Positions 1-7,772 of a DNA stretch of 64,000 nt are shown piece after piece. Numbering within the stretch: the first letter of the stretch is position 1; each line of letters opens with the position of its first letter. A model generated the notes under the pieces. The model was not told where the DNA came from. It made no database searches and saw nothing but the letters and a program-made list of their open reading frames with translations. The stretch comes from PALSA-612 sp035652235 (GTDB lineage Bacteria > Actinomycetota > Thermoleophilia > Gaiellales > Gaiellaceae). The DNA lies in contig DASREE010000032.1 in the NCBI GenBank assembly GCA_035652235.1, positions 1-64,000 of the forward strand. Reading direction: 5' to 3'. Made by a program: the position numbers and the translations under genes.

Positions 1-1
1 G

Positions 2-1105
2 ATCAAGGTCGTCCTCGACGAGTACGTGATCGGGCAGGAGCGCGCGAAGAAGGCGCTCGCGGTCGCCGTGCACAACCACTACAAGCGCATCTTCAGCAAG
101 AAGGAGGAGGCGCCTGCTCCCGGCGACGACGTCGAGCTGCAGAAGTCGAACATCATGCTGCTCGGCCCGACCGGCTGCGGGAAGACGCACCTGGCGCAGA
201 CGCTCGCGCGGATCCTCAACGTCCCCTTCGCCATCGCCGACGCCACGGCGCTGACCGAGGCCGGCTACGTCGGGGAGGACGTCGAGAACATCCTCCTCAA
301 GCTGATCCAGGCGGCCGACTTCGACATCAAGAAGGCCGAGACCGGGATCATCTACATCGACGAGGTCGACAAGATCGCGCGCAAGGCCGACAACCCGTCG
401 ATCACGCGCGACGTGTCGGGCGAGGGCGTGCAGCAGGCGCTCCTGAAGATCCTCGAGGGGACGGTCGCCTCCGTACCGCCCCAGGGCGGTCGCAAGCATC
501 CGCACCAGGAGTTCCTCTCGATCGACACGACGAACATCCTCTTCATCTGCGGCGGGGCATTCGCCGGGCTCGAGAAGATCATCGCGCGCCGGATCGGCCG
601 GAACGCGGTCGGATTCGGCGCCAAGATCCACTCCAAGCACTCGATCGAGGGCTCCGAGCTTTTGTCCGAGGTCATGCCCGAGGACCTCCTCAGCTACGGC
701 CTCATCCCGGAGTTCATCGGGCGCCTCCCGGTCGTCTCGCACGTGCACCAGCTGCAGCGCGACGACCTCGTGAAGATCCTCGTCGAGCCGAAGAACGCCC
801 TCGTCAAGCAGTACCAGCGCTTCTTCGCCTACGACTCGATCGAGCTCGTGTTCACCGACGACGGCCTGTGGGAGATCGCCGACCGCGCGCTCGAGCGCGA
901 GACCGGCGCCCGCGGTCTGCGCTCGATCATCGAAGGCGCGCTCCTCGACGTCATGTTCGAGCTCCCCTCCCGGCGCGACGTGTCCAAGTGTGTGATCACG
1001 AAGGAGACGATCGCGAAGGGCCTCAAGCCGACGCTCGTGACGCGGGGCGGCACGATCCCGTCCGACTACGACGACGAGGACGAGATCGCCGAAGAGTCGG
1101 CGTAG
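2..1105 (+). CDS. clpX: ATP-dependent Clp protease ATP-binding subunit ClpX (5' partial)
   Basis: ClpX is the AAA+ unfoldase that recognises tagged proteins and feeds them to ClpP in the cytosol. The reading frame is open from the first bases of the window, so the start and the N-terminal zinc-binding domain lie outside. Visible are Walker A (GPTGCGKT), Walker B (IIYIDEVDKIAR), the pore loop GYVGEDVE, the RKH-type loop (GGRKHPHQEF), an IGF-like ClpP-binding loop written VGFGA, and a sensor-2 segment (ETGARGLRSIIEGALLDVMFE). The acidic C-terminus is ordinary. Upstream clpP would be expected but cannot be seen. The family assignment is secure; only the 5' boundary is unknown. Confidence 0.97.
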   Translation: MKVVLDEYVIGQERAKKALAVAVHNHYKRIFSKKEEAPAPGDDVELQKSNIMLLGPTGCGKTHLAQTLARILNVPFAIADATALTEAGYVGEDVENILLKLIQAADFDIKKAETGIIYIDEVDKIARKADNPSITRDVSGEGVQQALLKILEGTVASVPPQGGRKHPHQEFLSIDTTNILFICGGAFAGLEKIIARRIGRNAVGFGAKIHSKHSIEGSELLSEVMPEDLLSYGLIPEFIGRLPVVSHVHQLQRDDLVKILVEPKNALVKQYQRFFAYDSIELVFTDDGLWEIADRALERETGARGLRSIIEGALLDVMFELPSRRDVSKCVITKETIAKGLKPTLVTRGGTIPSDYDDEDEIAEESA

Positions 1106-1158
1106 CGGGTCGTCGCCGCCTGTGAGGTGGATCGTCGGCGCGCTGCGGCCGAGTCCGC

Positions 1159-1881
1159 TCAGGCGGTGAGCGCCTCGGGGCCCTGGCGGTCGCGCACGTA
1201 CTCCAGGATCGCCTCGAGCAGACGCCCCGAGCTGAGGACGTGCTCGCGTGCGAGCGCTCGCGCCCCCGCCGCGCTGCCGGCGGCGATCGCCTCGCGGATC
1301 GCCCGGTGCTGCGCGTCGTTACGCGCGTACAGCTCGTCGAGCTCCGCGCGCGCGACCCAGGTGATCTGGCCGATGAACGTGCGCCGCGCGCTCTTCGCCA
1401 CGCGCTCCACGTACGGCGAGCCCGCCGCGCGGTAGACGACGTCGTGGAAGGCGTAGTTCGCGTTCATCCACTCGATGGCCAGCGAGTTGTCCTCCACGCC
1501 GGCGCGGGCCTTGGCGCGGAGGTCGAGCGTCAGGCTGCTGAAGCGCTGCTCGGCCTCGTCGAGGCGGGCGAGGTCGTCCGCGGTCATGCGCGGGACCGCC
1601 AGCTCGGTCGCCAGCCCCTCGAGCTCCGCGCGGACGAGGAACGCCTCGCGCAGCTCCTCCCGCGACAGCGTCCGCACACGGGCACCCCGGTTGGGGACGA
1701 ACGAGACGAGGCCCAGCGCCGCAAGCCGCCGCAGGGCCTCGCGCGTCGGCGTGCGGCTGACGCCGAAGCGCTCCGACAGCTGCTCCTGGCGCAGGACCGT
1801 GCCCGGCGCGATCCTGCCGGAGACGATCTCGTCCTCGAGCACGAGGGCGATATCGTCGGCCTTCGTGCCGACCGTTGCCAT
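1159..1881 (-). CDS. GntR-family transcriptional regulator with FCD ligand domain
   Basis: This 240-residue protein has an N-terminal winged helix (about residues 8-75; GVSRTPTREALRRLAALGLV is the recognition region) followed by an all-helical FCD domain. The FCD metal/ligand histidines are visible in YAFHDVVYRAAGS, DAQHRAIREA and LAREHVLSSG. It belongs to the FadR/VanR branch, whose members usually sense small organic acids. It is the second gene of a leftward pair, 22 nt after a small hypothetical gene whose promoter carries three GGATCC-centred palindromes. Autoregulation of the pair is therefore likely. The effector cannot be inferred from sequence. It converges with clpX across about 50 nt with no obvious terminator. 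Confidence 0.93.
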   Translation of the reverse strand: MATVGTKADDIALVLEDEIVSGRIAPGTVLRQEQLSERFGVSRTPTREALRRLAALGLVSFVPNRGARVRTLSREELREAFLVRAELEGLATELAVPRMTADDLARLDEAEQRFSSLTLDLRAKARAGVEDNSLAIEWMNANYAFHDVVYRAAGSPYVERVAKSARRTFIGQITWVARAELDELYARNDAQHRAIREAIAAGSAAGARALAREHVLSSGRLLEAILEYVRDRQGPEALTA

Positions 1882-1903
1882 CGCCCGGGAGTGTACGCCG
1901 CGA

Positions 1904-2239
1904 TCAGGCTGGAGGCGGAGCGAGGACGAACTCGCGCCTTCCCGTCTTGAGCGGCACGAACGGCAGCCCCGACCGGAGCGTCCACGCGTCGAGCGCGCGC
2001 TCGACCGCGCCGACGTCGTCCGCCCTCACCACGAGGCGGTGACCGCCGTCCGCGAGCCGGCCTTCCAGCCCCTGGGCCGCGAACGACTCGAGGACGTCGG
2101 GGCCGTCGACCGACCGTGTCAGCTCCACGCCGACGATCATGCTGTCTCCGTTCGTGGGAGCCTCGGCGCCCGCGCCGTCGGACCGGGCCGGATCTGCCTC
2201 CTCCGCCCGCCGGGTGGCCAAGAATTGGATCCCATCCAT
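1904..2239 (-). CDS. Small hypothetical protein upstream of the GntR regulator
   Basis: I do not recognise this protein. The chosen ATG (2239) has a GGAGGG Shine-Dalgarno six bases upstream and lies about 20 nt downstream of a recognisable promoter, giving 111 residues. An internal ATG at 2140 would give 78 residues (beginning MIVGVELTRSVDG) and keeps the better-structured half, so the start is uncertain. The N-terminal third (ATRRAEEADPARSDGAGAEA) looks disordered. The rest alternates short beta-like and helical stretches (GHRLVVRADDVGAVERALDAW) and suggests a small alpha/beta fold. It is probably co-transcribed with the downstream GntR gene. Confidence 0.6.
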   Translation of the reverse strand: MDGIQFLATRRAEEADPARSDGAGAEAPTNGDSMIVGVELTRSVDGPDVLESFAAQGLEGRLADGGHRLVVRADDVGAVERALDAWTLRSGLPFVPLKTGRREFVLAPPPA

Positions 2240-2309
2240 GCGTATCCCTCCGATCATCACGACCATTTCTAGCACCTCGGATCCAAGGTGTCCAGAGATT
2301 GGATCCGAT
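2224..2309. promoter_or_regulatory. Three GntR/VanR-type operator-like palindromes
   Basis: Three copies of a motif resembling ATTGGATCCAAT lie here: ATTGGATCCCAT at 2224-2235, CTCGGATCCAAG at 2276-2287 and ATTGGATCCGAT at 2298-2309. Their centres are 52 and 22 bp apart, close to whole helical turns, so bound dimers would sit on one face. The middle copy lies between the -35 and -10 of the leftward promoter and the distal one just upstream of the -35, a layout suited to repression. VanR-type GntR/FCD proteins are known to bind ATTGGATCCAAT-like sites, and the adjacent gene encodes such a regulator. Confidence 0.7.
2266..2294 (-). promoter_or_regulatory. Promoter of the small gene/GntR pair
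   Basis: Reading leftward, TGGACA (2294-2289) is followed after exactly 17 nt by TAGAAA (2271-2266). This is about 27 nt before the ATG at 2239, whose ribosome site GGAGGG then falls in a short leader. An operator-like palindrome occupies the spacer. The -35 and -10 are imperfect, but their spacing and position are right. Confidence 0.55.
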
Positions 2310-2338
2310 ACACCGGCGGCCGGGCGGACGGCGGCTCG

Positions 2339-2344
2339 TAGAAT
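2339..2344 (+). promoter_or_regulatory. -10 element of valS
   Basis: TAGAAT lies seven bases before the ATG at 2352, and no Shine-Dalgarno is visible. This matches the leaderless pattern seen repeatedly in this window and argues against the in-frame ATG at 2343, which overlaps the hexamer. Confidence 0.55.
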
Positions 2345-2351
2345 GGCCAGC

Positions 2352-4775
2352 ATGGACCCGCTCTACCGGCCGGAAGGCGTCGAGGCGCGGTGGCAGCAGG
2401 CGTGGGAGGAGGAGGGCCTGTACGCCGCCGGGGCGGGCGCCCGCCGCGACGAGACCTTCGTCATCTGCGTGCCGCCGCCGAACGTGACGGGCGAGCTGCA
2501 CATGGGCCATGCCCTCAACGGCTCGATCCAGGACTGTCTCGTCCGCTGGCGACGGATGCTCGGCTTCGACACGCTCTGGCAGCCTGGCTACGACCACGCG
2601 GGCATCGCGACGCAGAACGTCGTCGAGAAGCAGCTCCTCGACGAGGGGACGTCGCGCGAGGCGATCGGAAGGCAGGCGTTCGTCGAGCGCACGTGGCAGT
2701 GGCTCGACCGGACGGGCCGCACGATCATGAGCCAGTTCCGCCGGCTCGGCTGCTCTCTCGACTACGCGCGCGAGCGTTTCACGATGGACGACGCGTACGT
2801 CGCCGCCGTGATGACCTTCTTCGTCCGGCTGTGGGAGCGCGGCTGGATCTACCGGGCCAACCGCATCGTCAACTGGTGCCCCTACCACCGGACGGCCATC
2901 TCCGACCTGGAGGTCGAGCACGTCGAGGTCGACGACGTGCTCACCTACGCCCGCTACCCGTTCGCGGACGGGTCGGGGTGGATCACGATCGCCACGGTGC
3001 GCCCGGCCACGATCCTCGCCGACGTCGCGGTCGCCGTGCACCCGGCTGACGAGCGCTACCGCGACGCCGTCGGCAGGGAGGTGGTGGTGCCGGTCGTCGG
3101 GCGGCGCGTGCCGGTGATCGCCGACGAGCGCGTGCGACCGGAGTTCGGCAGCGGCGCCCTCAAGATCACGCCTGGACACGACCCGCTCGACTTCGAGATC
3201 GGCCGCGACCACGGGCTCGAGACGCTGACCGTCGTCGGCTTCGACGGGCGCATGACCGCCCCGGGCTTCGCAGGGCTCGAGCAGGGCGAGGCCGACGAGC
3301 GGATCCTCGCCTGGCTGCGCGAGCACGGCGCGCTCGAGCGGCGCGAGAGCTACCGTCACTCGGTCGGCACCTGCGAGCGCTGCCACACGCGGATCGAGCC
3401 GCTCGTCTCGCCGCAGTGGTGGTGCCGCATGGACGAGCTCGCCCGCCCGGCGATCGACGCCCTCCGCGCCGGCCGGACACGCTACCACCCCGACAGCCAG
3501 CACCGGTTCGCGCTCGACTCGCTCGAGCAGGCGCCCGACTGGTGCCTGTCGCGCCAGCTCTGGTGGGGACACCAGCTGCCGATCTGGACCTGTCCGGACG
3601 GGCACAGGACGGTGACCTGGCCGCCGCCCGACGCGTGCGCCGAGTGCGGCTCGCGGGAGCTCGAGCGCGACCCCGACGTCCTCGACACGTGGTTCAGCTC
3701 CGCGCTGTGGCCGTTCGCGACGCTCGGCTGGCCCGAGCGGACGCCGGAGCTGAAGCGCTACTACCCGGGCGACGTGAGCGTCACCGCCCGGGAGATCATC
3801 CGCCTGTGGGAGAACCGGATGATCGTCGCCGGGCTCCTGCTCATGGAGGACGTGCCGTTCACGGACGTGGTCATCACCTCCACCGTGCTCGCCGTCGACG
3901 GGCGGCGGATGTCGAAGAGCCTCGGCACCGGCATCGACCCGCTGGAGGCGGTCGAGCGGTACGGCGCCGACGCGACGCGCTACGGGCTGCTCAAGATCTC
4001 CTCGGCACAGGATGTCCGCTTCAGTTGGGGGGCGATCGAGGAGGGGCGCAGCCTCGCGAACAAGCTGTGGAACGTGTCCAGGCTGATCCTCGGGCAGGCG
4101 CAGGGCGTCGAGCCGGCGCTGCGGCCCAGGGCGGTCGAGGAGCGGTGGATCCTCTCCCGCCTCGACGAGACGCGCGAGGAGGTGGAGGGGCGGCTCGCCG
4201 CCTTCGACTTCGCCCACGTCGCCGAGGCGCTCTACCACCTCGTCTTCGACGACTTCTGCGACTGGTACGCCGAGGCGGCGAAGCCGCGGCTCTACGACGG
4301 CGACGAAGACGCACGTGCGACCGCGCTGGCCGCGCTGGAGCGGCTGCTCGCGCTGCTGCACCCGGTCATGCCGCACGTGACCGAGGAGATCTGGTCGCAA
4401 TTCCACGACAGCCGCCTGATCGTCTCCCCGTGGCCCGAGTCGATTCCGCGGGACGCCGCGGCCGGCGACGTGCTCGAGCGCGCCCGGGACGCGGCTGCGA
4501 TCTTCGCGCGCAGCGGCGTGCGGGTCGAGCTCGAGGGCGACGCGCTGCGCATCTTCGAGGCGAAGACGCGTGCAGGCCGGGCGAGACAGGCCGACGGCCG
4601 GCCGGACGGGAACGTGGAGGTGGAGCGGGAGCGCCTCCGGAGGGAGATCGCGCGCGCGCAGGGCCTTCTCGACAACCCCCGCTTCGTGGAGAAGGCGCCG
4701 GCCGAGGTGGTCGAGGCCGAGCGAGCGAAGCTCGCGCGCTACCGCCGCGAGCTCGACGCGCTCGGAGAGGACTAG
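2352..4775 (+). CDS. valS: Valine--tRNA ligase
   Basis: The enzyme charges tRNA-Val in the cytosol. The 807-residue product has the class I signatures HMGH (in PPPNVTGELHMGHAL) and MSKS (RRMSKSLGTGIDP). The editing (CP1) region includes DHAGIATQNVVEK-type and ALKITPGHDPLDFEIG motifs, and DVLDTWFSSALWPF is the valyl/isoleucyl signature near the catalytic core. A zinc-type cysteine cluster (CERCHTR, CPDGH, CAECG) is present. The C-terminus ends in the expected ValRS tRNA-binding coiled coil (VERERLRREIARAQ to RRELDALGED). The start at 2352 is chosen because the -10 TAGAAT sits seven bases upstream. It ends eight bases before the acetyltransferase ATG. Confidence 0.97.
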   Translation: MDPLYRPEGVEARWQQAWEEEGLYAAGAGARRDETFVICVPPPNVTGELHMGHALNGSIQDCLVRWRRMLGFDTLWQPGYDHAGIATQNVVEKQLLDEGTSREAIGRQAFVERTWQWLDRTGRTIMSQFRRLGCSLDYARERFTMDDAYVAAVMTFFVRLWERGWIYRANRIVNWCPYHRTAISDLEVEHVEVDDVLTYARYPFADGSGWITIATVRPATILADVAVAVHPADERYRDAVGREVVVPVVGRRVPVIADERVRPEFGSGALKITPGHDPLDFEIGRDHGLETLTVVGFDGRMTAPGFAGLEQGEADERILAWLREHGALERRESYRHSVGTCERCHTRIEPLVSPQWWCRMDELARPAIDALRAGRTRYHPDSQHRFALDSLEQAPDWCLSRQLWWGHQLPIWTCPDGHRTVTWPPPDACAECGSRELERDPDVLDTWFSSALWPFATLGWPERTPELKRYYPGDVSVTAREIIRLWENRMIVAGLLLMEDVPFTDVVITSTVLAVDGRRMSKSLGTGIDPLEAVERYGADATRYGLLKISSAQDVRFSWGAIEEGRSLANKLWNVSRLILGQAQGVEPALRPRAVEERWILSRLDETREEVEGRLAAFDFAHVAEALYHLVFDDFCDWYAEAAKPRLYDGDEDARATALAALERLLALLHPVMPHVTEEIWSQFHDSRLIVSPWPESIPRDAAAGDVLERARDAAAIFARSGVRVELEGDALRIFEAKTRAGRARQADGRPDGNVEVERERLRREIARAQGLLDNPRFVEKAPAEVVEAERAKLARYRRELDALGED

Positions 4776-4782
4776 TGCGGCC

Positions 4783-5544
4783 ATGTCTCGGGCGTCCGTC
4801 TCCCGCGGTCTGACCCCGAGCGCAGCGGAGTTGGACGGGGCGATCGCGGCCGCCTGGCGCGCCCCGCTCCACGAGGAGCTCGGCGGCTGGGAGCTCCGCT
4901 ACGGCTACGGCCTGACGGGGCGGGCGAACTCGGTCTGGCCGCGCAGGCACGACGGGAGCATCGAGCTGGAGCAGAAGCTGGCCGCGGTGGACACGTTCTA
5001 CCGCGTGCGTGGCTTGCGGCCGACGTTGCAGATCTCGCCGGCAAGCGAGCCCGGCGGGCTCGACCGGGTGCTCGCGACGCGCGGCTACGAGCGAAGCGGC
5101 GACGTGCTGCTCGAGGTCGCTGACGCCGCTCCGTTTGCGTGCGAGGTCGGCGACACGGTGAAGCTCATGGGCGAGCCCGACCGCGCCTGGCTTCGTATCT
5201 GGCTCGTCGTACGAGGCTTCTCGCCCCAGGCTGCGGCGCGGCTCCTGCCGACGCTGCGCGGCGAGGCCGGCGAGACCGTGTTCGCCCGCCGGGGCGAGGT
5301 TGCCGTGGGTCGGGCGGCGCACTGCTGCGGCTGGGCCGTGATCGGCTGCATGGCCACACTGCCGGAGGCCCGCCGGCGCGGCGCGGCCCGAGCCGTCCTC
5401 GCCGCGCTCGCCGCCTGGGCGGGCGAGCGGGGTGCACCGCTCTGCCTCAACGTCGACGCCGACAACGGCCCGGCGCGAGCCCTGTACGAGGAGGCAGGCT
5501 TCGAGCCGGTCTCCAGCTACTGGTACCGGACGGCGCCCGCGTGA
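4783..5544 (+). CDS. GNAT-family N-acetyltransferase
   Basis: The product has 253 residues. The C-terminal half carries the acetyl-CoA-binding GNAT core: a beta strand ending GCMATLPEARRRGAARAVLAAL (motif A, variant of Q/RxxGxG/A), then LCLNVDADNGPARALYEEAGFEPV (motif B), the typical tail in which the last helix and strand pack over the cofactor. The N-terminal half (SVWPRRHDGSIELEQKLAAVDTFYRVRGL) looks like a degenerate second GNAT repeat. The substrate is unknown. The start is the ATG eight bases after the valS stop. Its stop overlaps folC by four bases (GTGA), so the two are probably translationally coupled. Confidence 0.85.
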   Translation: MSRASVSRGLTPSAAELDGAIAAAWRAPLHEELGGWELRYGYGLTGRANSVWPRRHDGSIELEQKLAAVDTFYRVRGLRPTLQISPASEPGGLDRVLATRGYERSGDVLLEVADAAPFACEVGDTVKLMGEPDRAWLRIWLVVRGFSPQAAARLLPTLRGEAGETVFARRGEVAVGRAAHCCGWAVIGCMATLPEARRRGAARAVLAALAAWAGERGAPLCLNVDADNGPARALYEEAGFEPVSSYWYRTAPA

Positions 5545-6638
5545 GCAACGTCGACTGGTTGGCGTCGCTCTCGCCGTGGCCGAAGGAGGGGTTCGGGCTC
5601 GAGCGCATGCGGGCGCTTCTCGCCGGGCTCGGCGATCCGCAGCTCTCCTACCCGTCGGTCCACGTCGTCGGCACGAACGGCAAGTCGACGACGACCCGCA
5701 CGATCGAGGCGACGCTCCGTTCCGAGGGGGTGGACGCCGCGGCCTACACGTCGCCGCACGTTCGCGGCTGGGAGGAGCGCATCCGCGTCGGCGGCCACGA
5801 GGTGACCTCGCTCGAACGGGCGTTGCAGAGGGTCAGACCCCAGGCCGAGGCCCTCGGGGCGACGCAGTTCGAGGTCCTGACGGCTGCAGCCCTGGCCGAG
5901 TTCGCCGAGGCGGGCGTCGAGGTCGCCGCGGTCGAGGCTGGTCTCGGTGGCCGTCACGACGCGACGAACGTGCTCCGTTCGCCCGTGCAGGTGCTGACGA
6001 ATGTCTCGCTCGAGCACACGGAGGTGCTCGGCCCGACGCGCGAGGCGATCGCGGTCGAGAAGCTCGCCGTTGTCCAACCGGGCTCGACGGTGGTGCTCGG
6101 CGAGCCCGAGTGGGCGTCGCTCGCGAGGGCGAACGGCGCGGGGCGCGTCGTCGTCCAGCCGGGTGGAACGGCGTCGCTGGCAGCGTCCGCCGTCGAGGCG
6201 TTCCTCGGCCGTCCGGTCGAGCCGGTGCCGGTGCAGCTCCCGGGACGGCTCGAGCGGCGCGACGGCGAGATCTGGGACGGCGCGCACACGCCGGACGCCG
6301 TCCGCTTCGTCGGCGCGCAGCTCCCGCGGCTCGGCTCGATCGTCGCCTCCGTGCTCGCCGACAAGGACGTCGACGGCATCCTGTCGGGGCTGGCGCCGCT
6401 CGCGCCCGCCCTCGTCGCGACGACATCGTCGAGCCCGCGTGCGCTTCCGGCGGGCGCGCTCGCCCAGCGGGCGAGGCGCTTCTTCACCTCGGTGGTGGAG
6501 GTGCCCGACCCCGTGCGCGCGTTACGGCGCGGACACGAGCTCGGAGAGCCGGTTCTCGTCACCGGCTCGCTCTACCTGCTCGCGGATCTGTCTGCAGCGC
6601 TCGACCGCAGGCCATGGCGGAGCGCGGCCCGCGCCTGA
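5541..6638 (+). CDS. folC: Folylpolyglutamate synthase/dihydrofolate synthase
   Basis: FolC adds glutamate to dihydropteroate and folates. The P-loop GTNGKST is near residue 48. The Mur-ligase-like segments TSPHVRGWEERIRVGG, GLGGRHDATNV and SLEHTEVLGPTREAIAVEKL follow, and IWDGAHTPDAVRF marks the C-terminal ligase domain. At 365 residues it is shorter than typical FolC (about 420-430), with reduction mainly in the C-terminal domain. The GTG start overlaps the preceding stop by four bases. Catalytic motifs look intact, so I expect an active enzyme. Confidence 0.93.
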   Translation: MSNVDWLASLSPWPKEGFGLERMRALLAGLGDPQLSYPSVHVVGTNGKSTTTRTIEATLRSEGVDAAAYTSPHVRGWEERIRVGGHEVTSLERALQRVRPQAEALGATQFEVLTAAALAEFAEAGVEVAAVEAGLGGRHDATNVLRSPVQVLTNVSLEHTEVLGPTREAIAVEKLAVVQPGSTVVLGEPEWASLARANGAGRVVVQPGGTASLAASAVEAFLGRPVEPVPVQLPGRLERRDGEIWDGAHTPDAVRFVGAQLPRLGSIVASVLADKDVDGILSGLAPLAPALVATTSSSPRALPAGALAQRARRFFTSVVEVPDPVRALRRGHELGEPVLVTGSLYLLADLSAALDRRPWRSAARA

Positions 6639-6727
6639 GCGTCTTCCTGTTCGCGGCGCTCGCGCTCGCGGCCTTCGTTGGAGTCGCGTTCGCAGCGGGG
6701 TACATTGTCGGAAAGCTCCTGCTCTGA
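6614..6727 (+). CDS. 37-residue single-pass membrane protein
   Basis: This short ORF overlaps the end of folC by 25 bases in another frame. It encodes a basic N-terminus (MAERGPR) and one hydrophobic helix (about residues 8-36, from LSVFLFAALALAAF to YIVGKLLL). Composition and topology fit a real small membrane protein, not a chance frame. No Shine-Dalgarno is obvious, but coupling to folC translation would serve. The function is unknown. Confidence 0.55.
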   Translation: MAERGPRLSVFLFAALALAAFVGVAFAAGYIVGKLLL

Positions 6728-7301
6728 GGCCGATCTTCCGCTGACCACCGTCCTGCTCACCGACTTCTTCGCCTCGCGGACATGGACGATCACGCGTGCC
6801 GGGTTGATCGCCGCAGGCGTGGTCTTCTGGCTCGCCGTCGGCTTCTGGACATTCAAGGATGCGAGACGGCGCGTCCGCAGCCCCTGGCTCGTCGCTCTTG
6901 CGACGCTGCTCGGCCTGGTGCCGCCGTACGTCGGGGCGCTCGTGTACATGCTCTTCCGGCCGCCCGAATACCTCGACGAGGTCCGCGAGCGGGAGCTCGA
7001 GATCCGTGCGATCGAGGAGCGGCTCGCCGCGGCGCAGAGAGAGTGCCCGGTCTGCCGCGCCGCGATCGAGCCGTCGTTTCTCGTCTGCCCGGTGTGCACG
7101 ACGCGCCTGAAGGAGGCCTGCTCCGGCTGCAAGGCGCCGCTCGAGCCGCTCTGGCAGATGTGCCCGTTCTGCGAGACGCCGGTGGTACGCGCTTCGGCCG
7201 CCGACCTGGTCGGGGCGCTGGAGAGCACGATCGCGCTCGAGTCGACGGAGACCGTGAGCCCGCGCGGCACGACCCGCAAGCGCCCGGCGGCCGACGAGTA
7301 G
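6678..7301 (+). CDS. Membrane protein with double zinc ribbon
   Basis: The protein (up to 207 residues) has two transmembrane segments (AGLIAAGVVFWLAVGFWTF and LVALATLLGLVPPYVGALVYM). A short charged helix follows, then a cytosolic double zinc ribbon with pairs CPVC, CPVC, CSGC and CPFC (about residues 116-175). The tail is flexible. The domain probably mediates protein or nucleic-acid contacts; no catalytic motif is seen. The TTG at 6678 overlaps the previous ORF; a CTG at 6741 gives a cleaner N-terminus just before the first helix and may be the true start. The next gene, ndk, has its own -10 at the end of this one. Confidence 0.75.
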   Translation: MESRSQRGTLSESSCSEADLPLTTVLLTDFFASRTWTITRAGLIAAGVVFWLAVGFWTFKDARRRVRSPWLVALATLLGLVPPYVGALVYMLFRPPEYLDEVRERELEIRAIEERLAAAQRECPVCRAAIEPSFLVCPVCTTRLKEACSGCKAPLEPLWQMCPFCETPVVRASAADLVGALESTIALESTETVSPRGTTRKRPAADE

Positions 7302-7304
7302 ACT
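7299..7304 (+). promoter_or_regulatory. -10 element of ndk
   Basis: TAGACT overlaps the stop codon of the zinc-ribbon gene and lies nine bases before the ndk GTG. No ribosome-binding site intervenes, consistent with a leaderless or nearly leaderless transcript. Confidence 0.55.
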
Positions 7305-7313
7305 GCGCGCTCC

Positions 7314-7733
7314 GTGCCCTCGGAGCGGACACTCGTGCTGGTGAAGCCGGACGCGGTCGGGCGCGGCCTGGCCGGAGAGATCGTCTCCCGCCTCGAGCGG
7401 CGAGGGCTCGCGCTGCGGGCGGCGAAGCTCGTGCGCGTCGAGCGCTCGCTGGCGGAGGCGCACTACGCGGAGCACCGTGAGAAGCCGTTCTTCGGCGAGC
7501 TCGTCGAGTTCATCACCTCGGCGCCGACGCTCGCCCTCGTGGTCGAGGGGGAATCGGCGATCGCGGTCGTGCGCACCACCATGGGCGCGACGAACCCCGC
7601 GCAGGCCGCACCCGGGACGATTCGCGGCGATCTCGCCCTTGCCATGCCCGACAACCTCGTGCACGGCTCCGACTCGCCCGAATCGGCCGAGCGGGAGATC
7701 GCGCTGTGGTTCTCGGCCGATGAGCTCGTCTGA
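7314..7733 (+). CDS. ndk: Nucleoside-diphosphate kinase
   Basis: Ndk transfers the gamma phosphate of ATP to nucleoside diphosphates through a phosphohistidine. The 139-residue length is standard. The protein begins PSERTLVLVKPDAVGRGLAGEI, carries VVRTTMGATNPAQAAPGTIRGDLA, and has the active-site block DNLVHGSDSPESAEREI with the catalytic histidine in NLVHGSD. The GTG start is nine bases downstream of TAGACT. Confidence 0.97.
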   Translation: MPSERTLVLVKPDAVGRGLAGEIVSRLERRGLALRAAKLVRVERSLAEAHYAEHREKPFFGELVEFITSAPTLALVVEGESAIAVVRTTMGATNPAQAAPGTIRGDLALAMPDNLVHGSDSPESAEREIALWFSADELV

Positions 7734-7772
7734 GGCCGCCGCGCGCACCGCGGGCGCCGCGCCGACCTGCGC

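Noticed and set aside
1584..4784. A 1066-codon minus-strand frame opposite valS
   Set aside because: Composition is that of an antisense GC-rich shadow, and valS on the other strand carries all synthetase motifs.
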